A DNA stretch of 64,000 nucleotides, from positions 16,434,217 through 16,498,216 of the forward strand of contig OY754982.1 in the NCBI GenBank assembly GCA_963576475.1, in the 5' to 3' direction. Shown here in pieces: positions 30,849 through 41,041 of this stretch (position 1 is its first letter; each line of letters starts with the position of its first letter). The translations under genes and the position numbers were made by a program. Below the pieces are notes generated by a model, which had not been told where the DNA came from, ran no database searches, and worked only from the letters and a program-made list of their open reading frames with translations. This DNA comes from Molanna angustata. Taxonomy: Eukaryota > Arthropoda > Insecta > Trichoptera > Molannidae.

Positions 30849-32020
30849 TTGTCATCTGTCATCTGTCATCTGTCATCTGTCATCTGTCATCTGTCAACTG
30901 TCATCTGTCAACTGTCAACTGTCATCTGTCATCTGTCAACTTTCATCTTTCAACTGTCATCTGTCATCTGTCATCTGTCATCTGTCATCTGTCATCTGTC
31001 ATCTGTCATCTGTCAACTGTCATCTGTCAACTGTCAACTGTCAACTTTCATCTTTCAACTGTCAACTGTCAACTGTCAACTGTCACCTGTCAACTGTCAA
31101 CTGTCATCTGTCATCTGTCATCTGTCATCTGTCATCTGTCATCTGTCATCTGTCATCTGTCAACTGTCATCTGTCATATGTCATCTGTCATCTGTGATCT
31201 GTCATATGTCATCTGTTACAGTCATCTGTCAACTGTCAACTGTCATCTCATCTGTCATCTGTCATCTGTCATCTGTCAACTGTCATCTGTCATCTGTCAT
31301 CTGTCATCTGTCATCTGTCATCTGTCATCCGTCATCTGTCATCTGTCATCTGTCAACTGTCATCTGTCAACTGTCAACTTTCAACTTTCAACTGTCATCT
31401 GTCAACTGTCTATTGTCAACTGTCAACTGTCAACTGTCATCTGTCATCTGTCATCTGTCATCTGTCATCTGCCAACTGTCATCTGTCTACTGTCAACTGT
31501 CAACTGTCATCTGTCATCTGTCATCTGTCATCTGTCATCTGTCATCTGTCATCTGTCATCTGTCATCTGTCATCTGTCAACTGTCATCTGTCAACTGTCA
31601 ACTGTCAACTTTCAACTGTCATCTGTCAACTGTCTACTGTCAACTGTCATCTGTCATCTGTCATCTGTCATCTGTCATCTGTCATCTGTCATCTGTCATC
31701 TGTCAACTGTCAACTGTCAACTGTCATCTGTCAACTGTAAACTGTCAACTGTCAACTGTCATCTGTCATCTGTCATCTGTCATCTGTCATATGTCATCTG
31801 TCATCTGTCATCTGTCATATGTCATATGTCATATGTCATCTGTCATCTGTCATCTGTCAACTGTCAACTGTCATCTGTCATCTCATCTGTCATCTGTCAA
31901 CTGTCAACTGCCAACTTTCAACTGTCATCTGTCATCTGTCAACTGTCAACTTTCAACTGTCATCTGTCAACGGTCAACTGTCATCTGTCATCTGTCAACT
32001 GTCAACTGTCATCTGTCAAT
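30849..32020 (+). repeat. Heptamer minisatellite (CTGTCAT / CTGTCAA)n, about 165 units
   Basis: Around 1.17 kb is built from two 7-mers differing at the last base, with rare variants (CTTTCAA, CTGTCTA, CTGTTAC) and a few indels. The A- and T-ending units alternate in blocks, and some block patterns are repeated, for example around 31365-31440 and 31565-31640, which is higher-order structure. Because three heptamers make 21 bases, all plus frames stay open for long stretches; the resulting 140-408 codon ORFs (CHLSSVI repeats) are artefacts. Confidence 0.97.
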
Positions 32021-32177
32021 TTTTAGTGACAACATTGAATTTAGTGACAACTTCATAAAAATTGTGTGGCAGTAGGAAAAATGGACTGACCTCCATACTA
32101 TCCTATCTTGACTTACATATCTTCATGTGTTGTATAGAAAACAAAATATCTTAAAATATTCAATTATTTGATTTATG

Positions 32178-33066
32178 GGTTTATAAAAAATTGTTCTACA
32201 AAATTATTAACATGTAAAAATAACGATTGTCTATGTATAACAAATAAAAATGAAATTAAATATTTAGGAGTAATAATTGGCAGTAACCTTAAATGGAAAA
32301 CTCAAATAAATAATACTATAAACAGATTAAGAAAGCTTATTTACATATTTATCAACCTTAGAAACATTCTCAATTTAAAATTACTTAAAAATGTGTATTA
32401 CGCTTTCGCCCATTCAATAATGCAATATGGCATTGTTGCATGGGGGGGGGGGCGTATAAAACATCCATTTTGCCTCTAGAAATTACGCAAAGGTTGATAA
32501 TAAAAATTATAAATAAAAAACCATCTGACTACCCAACTTTGCAACTATTTCGTGATTTTCAAGTGCCATCTTTTAAAAATATCTATAAAAAAAATGTGCT
32601 ATTTCAAATACATAAGGACATTGGAAGGTCGCACCATGCCTTTGTACGTGTGGCGAGTGATAGACATAATATAGTGGGTCAACTGTGTACCCCATTAACA
32701 CATACAAGTTTTGCACAGCACTACTACACGTACAATGGGGTGGTGTGGTTCAACCAACTTGAAACAGATTTGAGACTGGCAATTGAACATAATGATTTAA
32801 AAAAAAAAATAAAGAATAAATCAAACTTATTATTTGACTGATATGTAAATTATATTAACTTCTTTTTGTATAGATAATAATTATGTATGTATAATATTTC
32901 GTGTATTCTGTTTTAAATTGTCTCCTTTACACACGAGTGCTTGCACTCTAGTAAAGGGTAAATATGTTTTGTCTTACTGTGAATCTTTTCTATGTAGTTT
33001 GTTTGTTTTATATTTTGTATATGTTATTGTAAACTTAATAAAATAAAAAAAAAATTAAAAAAAAAA
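32178..33066 (+). mobile_element. Jockey-like LINE 3' end inserted in the Helitron-like copy
   Basis: It contains the ORF2 C-terminal region: KYLGVIIGSNLKWKTQINNT, YYAFAHSIMQYGIVAWGG, then after a poly-G frameshift (32443-32452) LEITQRLIIKIINKKPSDYP, CTPLTHTSFAQHYYTYNGVV and WFNQLETDLRLAIEHNDLKK, with a stop near 32839. The 3' end is poly-A. Helitron sequence GGGTTTATAGTTTGG is split exactly at TATA/TAG, so the insertion boundaries are clear. Another copy is at 41.33-42.02 kb. Confidence 0.85.
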
Positions 33067-33145
33067 TAGTTTGGTACTTATTCTTCAACTATACATATTA
33101 TCGCTATCGACAATTGAATCACATGTGTTACAAGCAACTAGCTTA

Positions 33146-33814
33146 TTTTAAAATGGATTTCCACTCTGTTAACACAAACACACTAGAATCATTACTTAAT
33201 AAATTCATTAAAACACATCGGACTAAAAACTTTTATTATTCTGGTGATTGTTATTGATTGATATTTTAGATAACTATTTTATGGTAACTTTTTTAATATC
33301 CTTGAGAAAATCAATCCATTTTAAAGTAAACCTTTTTATCGATATAAAATATCTCAACGCAAGGTCAGAAAAGGACCAAATTTGAAACACTGACTTATTT
33401 ACGTACTATCAAGAGAAGAGTGAGGGAGGTGCTTGTATCTGTTTAATCAATGGAAACGAATTTTTATTAGACAGAACCCAAGTCAACGAAATATACCTCA
33501 AATATTTTTTTACCTACCTACATAGGACTCGACAAACAAAAGAATGCGGTGACAGTTTTATAAAGCGTTGTAGAAAATCTATGAATGCAAAGGTCAGGGA
33601 CGGGACTAAAGCATTTTGAAATAATGATACTTTTAACAGTGAATGCCAACTAACGAAACACACACAAAAATAGCATTACAAATTAGAGATATCAAATTAC
33701 AAAATATTATTACTATGTTAGATTTACTGAAAAGCATCAAAACTCTTCAATGCCATTTTTTAAAGTAATGTGCATTTTTAGCAATTTAAAAATAAATATA
33801 TCAAATTTTAAATT
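33146..33814. other. AT-rich DNA, nothing recognised
   Basis: No supported feature. Confidence 0.45.
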
Positions 33815-34078
33815 TCCTGAGCTTGGGGTTACTTGAAAATACTTTTTAGTTAAAAAAAATGAGAATCACTGATCAGATATCCTTCAAAATCTGATGAGTT
33901 CTTATGAGAGATATAGGTAGGTACAAATTTTCAAAAATTGAAAAGAATCGAATGAATACTTTAGTCTTCTATCGAAAGTTGAATAAACACGCCCGCCGTA
34001 CATAGTACAATCTCAGCAAGATGCTAGTCTGCAGTAAAAGAATAATCTTAAAAAATGCGAATTCATAACTCACCACTG
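33815..34078 (-). repeat. Dispersed repeat family F (copy 3, inverted)
   Basis: Read on the minus strand: GTGAGTTATGAATTCGCATT, GACTAGCATCTTGCTGAGAT, GGCGTGTTTATTCAACTTTC, ATTCGATTCTTTTCAATTTT, GATATCTGATCAGTGATTCT, then CAAGCTCAGGAAATTTAAAA. It faces copy 4 head to head across ~540 bp. Confidence 0.7.
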
Positions 34079-34620
34079 TATGCACTCGAGGTAATGAGGA
34101 GTAAAAAGTATCATCATTACAGTACATAAGTATGTGGCTATTAAACTAATTGCTGGTAATTCATTCACTTTGAAGAAAGATGGAAAGAGGGACATGGTAA
34201 GAGAAAGGTAGAAGAAGTGTAGTATGTATGTTTAGTCCATTATGTTGGTGAGTTTATCATTGCGTTGTGTTGTATTGCGCCGTTGCCGCAATAGATTGAC
34301 GTGTTTCTCTTCTTAATAATATTATGCGGTAAATCTCTATCAGTAGATAGAAATTATTATATCGTGATAGTATCAAAGTTTAGCTGTTGTGTGTTGTAAC
34401 ATCGGTTCGCGGTTTTAGACCGTATTTGGCCGTCTTAAAATTTCAAATAGTAATAATAGGTTAATTGGAAAATACACTGTAATAGATACACAGACTCTCC
34501 GACATTACTTGCAATCTTCTTCTGTTGCTATGACAACATTTATTTCCTGAATTAAGTAAAAAGAAAATTAATGACTACTAAGCGACACAGAACCGGATTT
34601 ACATTAAAAGTTGAGTAGCA
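34079..34620. other. Spacer between inverted F repeats
   Basis: No coding signal. It is bounded by the inverted F copies, so it could be the loop of a fold-back element; no internal similarity to other parts of the window was noticed. Confidence 0.4.
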
Positions 34621-34970
34621 GTTTACCCCAAGGGGACAAGGTGGGTTGTGAATTCGCAATTTTTATGGCTATTTTTTGTTGCAGATTATCAACTAGTATG
34701 TATCATGCTGAGATTGTATTCTGAAAGTTTCATCATAATATCTGTGTGTGTGCTGTGTGCTAGTTCGGGCGTGTATATTCTACTTAATCGATTATATGTA
34801 GACTAAAGCACTCATTCGATTTCTTTCAAATTTTGTATAGGTATCTAATACTCCCATAGACCCCATTTTGAAGGATATCTGATCGGTGCTCCTCAATTTT
34901 TTTAGCTGTCAAATATTTCAAAGTGATTTCAAGCTCGGGAAACTTAAAATTTAAAATGATTTTAAAACTG
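34621..34970 (+). repeat. Dispersed repeat family F (copy 4)
   Basis: The longest F copy: GTGAATTCGCAATTTTTATG, GCAGATTATCAACTAGTATG, GCTGAGATTGTATTCTGAAA, GGCGTGTATATTCTACTTAA, GATATCTGATCGGTGCTCCT, CAAGCTCGGGAAACTTAAAA. It lacks the palindromes found in copy 1. Confidence 0.75.
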
Positions 34971-35204
34971 CCAAAATAGGCACATTACTTTCATAAAATA
35001 CCATTGATGAATTAGTAAGTCTTCATAATAAAATATTTAAATAAAAAATAATTTAACCAATTCATTCCATGAAATTGCTGAAAAATTTCCATGCAAAATT
35101 TTAATACTTTATGGAGAGACTCGGTAGTGAAGAGTATATCATTGGCCACAACCCACTTGTTTTATACAATATTTCCATTCTTTTTTTTTTGAAAATTCAA
35201 TGTC

Positions 35205-35370
35205 GCTCTTCATGGCTCAGTTGATTAGATATCGGAATCCTGAGCGAAAGGTCCCGCGTTCGATTCCCGATGAAGACACAGCTTTTATTTGTGTTTTCAG
35301 TCTGGATCTATGAAACGATCGATAAATATAAGTCTGCAGAATGTGGCAAATGGAGATCAAAATAAAAACA
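35205..35370 (+). mobile_element. tRNA-derived SINE, family A (copy 3)
   Basis: The head is TCATGGCTCAGTTGATTAGA with GTCCCGCGTTCGATTCCCGA, and the body TTGTGTTTTCAGTCTGGATC and AGTCTGCAGAATGTGGCAAA. It is truncated soon after, at about 35370. Confidence 0.75.
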
Positions 35371-36829
35371 AAATTAAGGAAAAATATTGAAAACAATGTT
35401 TCTATACATGTACAGTACATAATTGTATGTACAATGTACATCGATAAGTAGGTATAAATTAACAATGTGATAACGCTAGACACATAACTTGAGGAATATA
35501 ATAACTATTGCATCTATGAGCACCAACTCTTAAAAAGTGTAAACAACTTTGTTTCAGCTAAATTTTTTTATTATTTAAAAAATTAAAAACAGATTTTTTC
35601 TTTGTTTGAGTTTTTTTGAGAAATAGGCTACGGGAAATCATTTTAGATATATTTTCCCAAGACATCATTATACCAAAGATCAACAACATGGAGGGGATCT
35701 GATACGACAAAAGAATAAGAAGAAAAATAAAAAACATTATTACTTTTAAAGAATTAGACTGAAGATCAAGCAATTCAATATAAATTTAGGTACTAATTCT
35801 CATTTACATTTGTTTACACATCTCCCAAGGATGCTCGTGTAAATATGTAGATAATTAATTAATAGATTGAATTTTCGTTCTTAGTAATTAGGTATCGGAT
35901 AGCTGCATGTAGCGCCTTGCAAAAACAGACGATAAAACTAATTTATGATGTAATTCAGAAAATATAAATCCAAGTAGCCATTCTCAAATATAATATCTAT
36001 CAACTATAAATCTAATCTAGAAACAGAATTACGCTAAGTTCCTTGGACGGCCTAATAAAGTTTCCACTTATCTGAACTTATAGATCTGCAAGAGAACAGT
36101 ACATATATGCATTAGTTCCCCCACAAATCAAACGGGTCACATAAACAAGATAGTTGCATACAAATCGGGTTGAACGTAATAGTTTCGTGATCTGTCAGAC
36201 ATGAACTGTGGATGCTACTGAGTCTCCGCCAATGTATGTAATAGTATACATATCCACATACACTTCATATGGGTGGGTACTTACTTCAAACATTGAATGT
36301 CTCCCGACCTCTTCTATACGTCTGTACTCCTGATACATCTTCCTTGTTTTCTAGTACTCCTCATTACACAGAAGTGTATTTTGCAACGGAAGCGTGGTTC
36401 TTCTATCGGTGACCAATGCATATATGGATCGTCAACATTTTAACTTAAACACTCTTTTATTCTTTTCTCTCGATATATTTATTCATTTGTAAAATATATG
36501 TACGTGTAGAACTCAGCATACAAGCGTACCTCAGAGAGCCAGAACCATTACATAACTTCTGTCAAATTTTATGGAATAAAAGATCTCGTATCTGGGTCAA
36601 GTACTACATGAAGAGTCACCACTTTCATCTGATAAGAAAAAATAGATGTATGAATTAGTTGTTCTTTTAGGAAGAGGAGATCTGACACGACACGGCGAGA
36701 AAAAGATGATCAAACAAGTATACAAAGGTTGGTTTATTGCCATTGGTAGAGTTTCTTCAGGGATTCAATTGTGGGTTGGAGGCAGATGTCAAAAATCAGA
36801 CCGAAGTTAATATAGTGTTCCGTTAGCTC
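35371..36829. other. AT-rich DNA, with a LINE tail trace at 36725-36760
   Basis: GGTTGGTTTATTGCCATTGG near 36730 resembles the reversed stem-loop LINE tail. The remaining ~1.3 kb shows nothing recognisable. Confidence 0.45.
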
Positions 36830-37220
36830 AGGACAGAGAAGCCTATGCCAGAACGAGTGGATTATACGGTATACTTGATAGTTTTTAAGGCTCTGAACGT
36901 CTTGGCTCCACACTACATTCAAGAACTGTGCCAAAAGAATATTGTATCAGGAAGACAGCATACATTGAGATCATCTGGATCACAGAGTACTAACTCTTTA
37001 AAAGAATTGGACAGAGTCAATAAGGCGGCTTACTATAATCGCGGTTTCAGTGTGAATGGACCTTTAAAATGGAATAAATTGCCCCTTGACATACGTAGAA
37101 CTCGGAGCATTAACACCTTCGGTAGACTTCTTAAGACTGCCTTGTTTAGTAGAGCAAACAAATAAGCTACAGCGCCTTTAGAGTGATCTTGTATCACTAA
37201 ACGGCGCTTTATAAATTCCA
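36830..37220 (+). pseudogene. CR1-like LINE C-terminal fragment (copy 3, best preserved)
   Basis: One open frame of 106 codons gives RVDYTVYLIVFKALNVLAPH, YIQELCQKNIVSGRQHTLRS, DRVNKAAYYNRGFSVNGPLK and WNKLPLDIRR..FGRLLKTALFSRANK before a stop at 37165. The 3' UTR has GCTACAGCGCCTTTAGAGTG and ends near CGGCGCTTTATAAATTCCAT with a short TTA-type repeat. This is the thumb-to-end region of a CR1/L2-like ORF2; no catalytic motifs remain. Confidence 0.8.
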
Positions 37221-37529
37221 TTTATTACTATTATTATGCCAGAGTAAAAGTCAACACAAAAAATGTAAAGTCTCAAATAAATAAGAAGATACCTACAATG
37301 AAAAGTAAGTTTATCTATATAATGTATAAAAAGGTCTTCTCGTTGTGACAACCCAGAACAAAAGATCCTAAAGCATACCTGCAAGGATATCCGACCCTGG
37401 ATGAATCGGAGTGAAGAGGCGGGAGAAAGAAGAATATTGGGTGATTGCAAGATCAGAATATACGAGGATATTTATGTTCTATTTCTAAGAAAAAAAAATT
37501 TAATATTAAAAATAGAAACTATCGTCGGT
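37221..37529. other. AT-rich DNA with a LINE end trace
   Basis: Around 37385-37440 AGGATATCCGACCCTGGATG and GAAGAGGCGGGAGAAAGAAG resemble the ADP-W..RRK end of LINE ORF2. Short and uncertain. Confidence 0.35.
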
Positions 37530-37820
37530 TGTCGATCCCTCCAGTTCGGCAACCTAATTTCACGACTTTACCGAGCCGGATGCATCCGTGTGATGCACCC
37601 GACTGTCGGCTCTGCCAGTTGCCGTTGTCAGCCTCCAGTCGGTTCCCATGCCACTACCAGCATCCACTACCATCCATATTCCGCTCCATCCGCACCAGAC
37701 AGACCGATGGACCCCTGACCCTCACGTCGATACAGGAGGACGGTGGGCGATGTCACATCGTATTGGCTAATGTCTTCCCTGCTAACTGCCCACGTTACTT
37801 GGTTTATTGATATCGTTTTG
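37530..37820 (+). other. C-rich coding-like island of unknown origin
   Basis: Two overlapping plus frames are open across this locally C- and CpG-rich patch. One reads RRLSIPPVRQPNFTTLPSRM, HPCDAPDCRLCQLPLSASSR and QTDGPLTLTSIQEDGGRCHI, with a CxxxxCxxC cluster. Composition differs sharply from the AT-rich flanks. I recognise no family. It may be the remnant of a transposon ORF or an exon; there is no second copy in the window. Confidence 0.35.
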
Positions 37821-38119
37821 TTTCCGATGTACATCGTGGTATGTACTACTAGGATTTTTTTATATCTTCATAATTTTTACATTCCTTTAATTAACTTGAC
37901 ATGTCTGTCAGTACCGGAATTTTGCAAAAGAATTTTATCAAATTTTACGACCAGTTAAAGTAATGAAATTGATAAAAAAAATGTATTTCATACAAAGTAA
38001 ACAATAGTAATAATAAACTTATTATTATTGGTTAAATCAGGAGTATTTTTAAGAATAACTGTTTACGTGAAGAAAACTGAAAAGGATATTCGTTATTTTA
38101 TTTATTTTTTATTTCATTG
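37821..38119. other. AT-rich DNA, nothing recognised
   Basis: No supported feature. Confidence 0.4.
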
Positions 38120-38315
38120 TTACTGTTCCCAAAAAACATTTTTCCGACCTATCCGTCCCTCTTTTATCAGCCTTTTATACTTTTTTGCCAAACGGTCATT
38201 GCTCATTCTTTCTATGTGGCCAAACCATCTTAGGGCATTTATTTTCATCTTACGATATATTTTTCAATCATACATTTTCGTCAATTATGCTCATTTCTTA
38301 TTCTATTATACACCG
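38120..38315 (-). pseudogene. RTE-type LINE C-terminal fragment
   Basis: The minus strand gives KINALRWFGHIERMSNDRLA and KKYKRLIKEGRIGR in one frame. L-WFGH-xxRM is the conserved post-RT motif of RTE-type LINEs, preceding the GRPxxxW block that survives at 28.5 and 54.4 kb. No catalytic region. Confidence 0.75.
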
Positions 38316-38327
38316 TTTTACCAGAGG

Positions 38328-38590
38328 CGTGCCTAGAACCTTCGGACTAGGAAAACCCTGAAAGAAAATTGGGAAATGTCGAAAATTTAATTGTTTTATT
38401 AGCATCGTTGTTCATTTGAATGACCATGAAAATCACATGCCAAAATAATATTTATATTTGTGGCCCTGTCAAGCATCGCATCTACATACGGTTCAATTTT
38501 TAATCTTGAATTTCTTAACATATTAATAAGCAAGCCAAAATTCTCGGCTTCTATAAGCAATGCCGCTACTGTGCCGCACACTCGAGGGTT
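38328..38590 (-). mobile_element. Small element M (copy 2)
   Basis: It matches 13000-13314 in reverse: ACCAGAGGCGTGCCTAGAAC, AACCCTGAAAGAAAATTGGG, CATTTGAATGACCATGAAAA, GTGGCCCTGTCAAGCATCGC, ending CCGCTACTG near 38570. The CAGAGGCG / CAGTAGCGG ends are hAT-like, but 8-bp flanks around those ends do not match each other. Confidence 0.6.
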
Positions 38591-38724
38591 CAACCAACCC
38601 ATGCAAAATTAACAAAACACAAAAGAAAATTCGGTACAATAGATAAAAAAAAATATTCACAACAATCAGGAATCAAAAAAAAGTGTTGATATTGATTGTC
38701 TGGTTATTCCAGACATATGTAGAT

Positions 38725-38810
38725 AACTGTGTCCATATTGGGAATCGAACCCGGTAACGAGCCAAGTGTCTTACTAACTGATGCATTAAGGTCGATAATA
38801 TAACATTCAA
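38725..38810 (-). mobile_element. tRNA-like SINE head, family not assigned
   Basis: On the minus strand GTTAGTAAGACACTTGGCTC and CGTTACCGGGTTCGATTCCC form an A/B-box-like pair, with AATATGGACACAGTTATCTA downstream. The promoter-distal body does not match families A-C clearly. Confidence 0.5.
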
Positions 38811-39435
38811 CGTTTTTATGGTTACAATAAATATTTTGTAGGTACAGATTATTGAGTCCAGCGGTATAATTTTATATTGCGTCATAAAATATATAATGCA
38901 TTTATAACCATGTGTTTCTACTGTCATATCTAAACAAGTAAATATATGCAATGAAGATATTTTATAAAATTGTTATGATATAGGTATGTTACTATACAAA
39001 GTATAAAATAACAGTACCTACTATGAGTCATAGTCCAGAACTCAAAGTAACTCATAATAAACTATAAACTCTTTTATGATTTTGTCTTACTGTACCTACT
39101 GTTAAATTTCTACTGGGATGAATAAATATATATTAACATTTCTCTTATAAGCGAATAAGCAATAATTTTTTTCTGAAGATAGTGTATCTTGTACTTTTCA
39201 ATCCTTCAATGTCATTTTTATTTCAGTAGGTACATATAGATTACTCTAATGTATGAAAATATTATGTGACTTTATCATATTTTACTGAAATTATTTCAGT
39301 GGGTAAGTTGCTTAAAAAAAGAAGGCTCATGAAAGAGAACAAAGAAGTGGAAAGCACTAGAAGAGACTTACATCCACCTGTGGAGGGAAGGCTATGAAAG
39401 AAAGAAGAGTTTCTTAAAAAACAATAGATGGATCA
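38811..39435. other. AT-rich DNA, nothing recognised
   Basis: No supported feature. Confidence 0.45.
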
Positions 39436-39439
39436 GTGT

Positions 39440-39545
39440 CCAATGAACGCGGGTTCAAATCCTGCCTCGACCGATTTCATTTACTTATAACTACAATAAG
39501 TAATAGGTTTTTTGTACAAAGACCTATCTCTTCTTTAAAAAAAAG
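39440..39545 (+). repeat. SINE family B remnant
   Basis: GAACGCGGGTTCAAATCCTG and CCTCGACCGATTTCATTTAC match the B box and body start; the 5' half and the distal body are missing. Confidence 0.55.
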
Positions 39546-39633
39546 TTCACAATAAATCAATGAATTATTTATTCGTATCATCACGGCAAATACCCTTCAA
39601 TGTGGGGTAACCAGCAACAGGTGTACGGGTGTG

Positions 39634-40615
39634 TCTGATAGTGTTTAAGGTCCTAAATGACTTGGCTCCACACAACATCCATGAACTGTGTCGAAATCGG
39701 AAGACAGCTTACACTGAGATCATTTGGATCACAGATAACCAACTCCAAAAGAATTTGACATAGTTAATAATGCGGCTTACGATTATCGCAGTTTCATTGT
39801 GAACGGGCCATTAAAGTGAAATAAATTGCCTCCTGAAACTTTCAGTTTACTTAAGAGGGTGACTGCTGCAAAAGTACCTATTTTTTCAATTTGAAATTGC
39901 ATCATTACTACGAAACGAATCATTTTGAAAAAAATATTCTAATTAGTTTGGATATTAATAAAGAAAAATGAACCTTTACTTTTTAATTATGTTCTGTATA
40001 TATTCTTGTAGAAAAATAATAAGTATACCCCAATTTTTGACATTTATCTTAAATTTCTGAAAAAGTATTAGGTATAGAGCAATATATTTTTTTATAAATT
40101 AAAGAAGAACAACATATCTGGAAAAATATGATGTGACGTTGCATTAATGCATCAGGTTAAGTAAATAAACTAAAAAAACTTTTATTTCGCAATGGCGCTG
40201 AATGGAAAAAAATGTTTTTTAGGTTTATTTACTAAACCTGAAGCATTAATGCAACGTCACATCATATTTTTCTAGATATTTTTGTCTTCTTTAATTAAAA
40301 AAAAATATATATGACTACGCCAAATATTGTATTAAAAAGTTGAAAGATAAAAGTTGAAAATCGGGGTTTGCCATTATTTTTCTACAAGAACTTATACAAA
40401 ACATTATCAAAAAGTTTATTTTTCTTTATTAATAACCAAACTACCTAATTTATTTTTTTCAAAACGATTTGATTAGAAATAATGATGGTATATCAAATTG
40501 AAAAATAGGTACGTTGGCAGCAGTCCCCCCCTTAAGACTGCCTTGCTTAGTGGAGCCAATAAATAAGCTATAGCGCCCTCGGAATGCTCGTGTATCACTA
40601 AAAGGCTCGTGAATC
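39634..40615 (+). pseudogene. CR1-like LINE C-terminal fragment (copy 4), split by a MITE
   Basis: 39634-39854 reads VFKVLNDLAPHNIHELC-like residues with stops, then NNAAYDYRSFIVNGPLK. It resumes at 40536 with GACTGCCTTGCTTAGTGGAG and the 3' UTR AGCTATAGCGCCCTCGGAAT. The joined order equals 36.88-37.2 kb. Several stops make it non-functional. Confidence 0.8.
39855..40531. mobile_element. Full-length palindromic MITE with TTAA duplication (677 bp)
   Basis: TTAA flanks both sides (39851-39854, 40532-40535), and removing one copy plus the element restores the LINE sequence ACTTAAGACTGCC seen at 37128. The whole element is an inverted repeat around ~40195: GACTGCTGCAAAAGTACCTA at the left matches GGTACGTTGGCAGCAGTC at the right, and TGATGTGACGTTGCATTAAT recurs inverted near the centre. 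TTAA targets are typical of piggyBac-type elements; no transposase is present. Confidence 0.9.
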
Positions 40616-40619
40616 CAAA

Positions 40620-40775
40620 GCGTCATCAAAGATTGCGATGCACGAGATACCAGAGGGACGCCGACCACCGGGAAGACCATCAGAGAGATTGAGGGAGACC
40701 TGGAAATCCTCGTCCCAGAACCTGTAGAAACAGATCATAGATCAACCAAAAGAGAAAGAAGAAGAATACTAGACA
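40620..40775 (+). pseudogene. LINE C-terminal fragment
   Basis: The plus strand gives MHEIPEGRRPPGRPSERLRE, TWKSSSQNL and a stop, followed by AAGAGAAAGAAGAAGAA. PEGRRxxGRP is the conserved block near the end of endonuclease-type LINE ORF2. It lies between the CR1-like piece and the resumed repeat L. Confidence 0.6.
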
Positions 40776-41041
40776 CTTACGTATATCCCCACTCACCAGT
40801 CTCGTTCGTCACACCTTAAAATGCGACATTCAGAATGGGTGGTGAATCTTATTGCTGAAATATTTAAGATGTTATTTTGACTCTTGATTTTCGATTATCT
40901 GACTCTTACGAAATAGAAAAGCGTGGATGTAGTAATTTTTAATAAATAACTATAATTATTTTTTTTTGAAGTTTTTATTTTCAAGGCATTGCATCCTATT
41001 GGATGATTTGTGCCAAAAAATCAGTAAATAAACAAATTAAC

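Larger units (their letters stand above)
30560..33145 (+). mobile_element. Rearranged Helitron-like copy carrying a minisatellite and a LINE
   Basis: Blocks matching the 42-50 kb unit occur in both orders. At 30560-30655 the orientation is that of the array; from 30678 to 32170 and at 33067-33145 it is inverted (GCAGTCGCCTATACACAATA; GAATTTAGTGACAACTTCAT; CATACTATCCTATCTTGACT; TATTATCGCTATCGACAATT; ATGTGTTACAAGCAACTAG). The 3' end therefore falls near 33137. A (CA)n tract (30657-30677), the heptamer array and the LINE are embedded. Confidence 0.75.
39575..40945. repeat. Dispersed repeat family L (copy 2), split by nested insertions
   Basis: The left piece is 39575-39633 (ATCATCACGGCAAATACCCT; CAATGTGGGGTAACCAGCAA). 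It resumes at about 40776-40945 (CCCACTCACCAGTCTCGTTC; GCGACATTCAGAATGGGTGG). Compared with 58897-59185, about 35 bp of repeat L around the break is missing. The inserted DNA is CR1-like LINE, a TTAA MITE and another LINE end. Confidence 0.7.

Noticed and set aside
30775..32075. Long plus-strand ORFs of 140, 282 and 408 codons
   Set aside because: They come from a heptamer array: 21 bases make 7 codons without a stop, so all frames stay open. The product would be a CHLSSVI-type repeat with no support.
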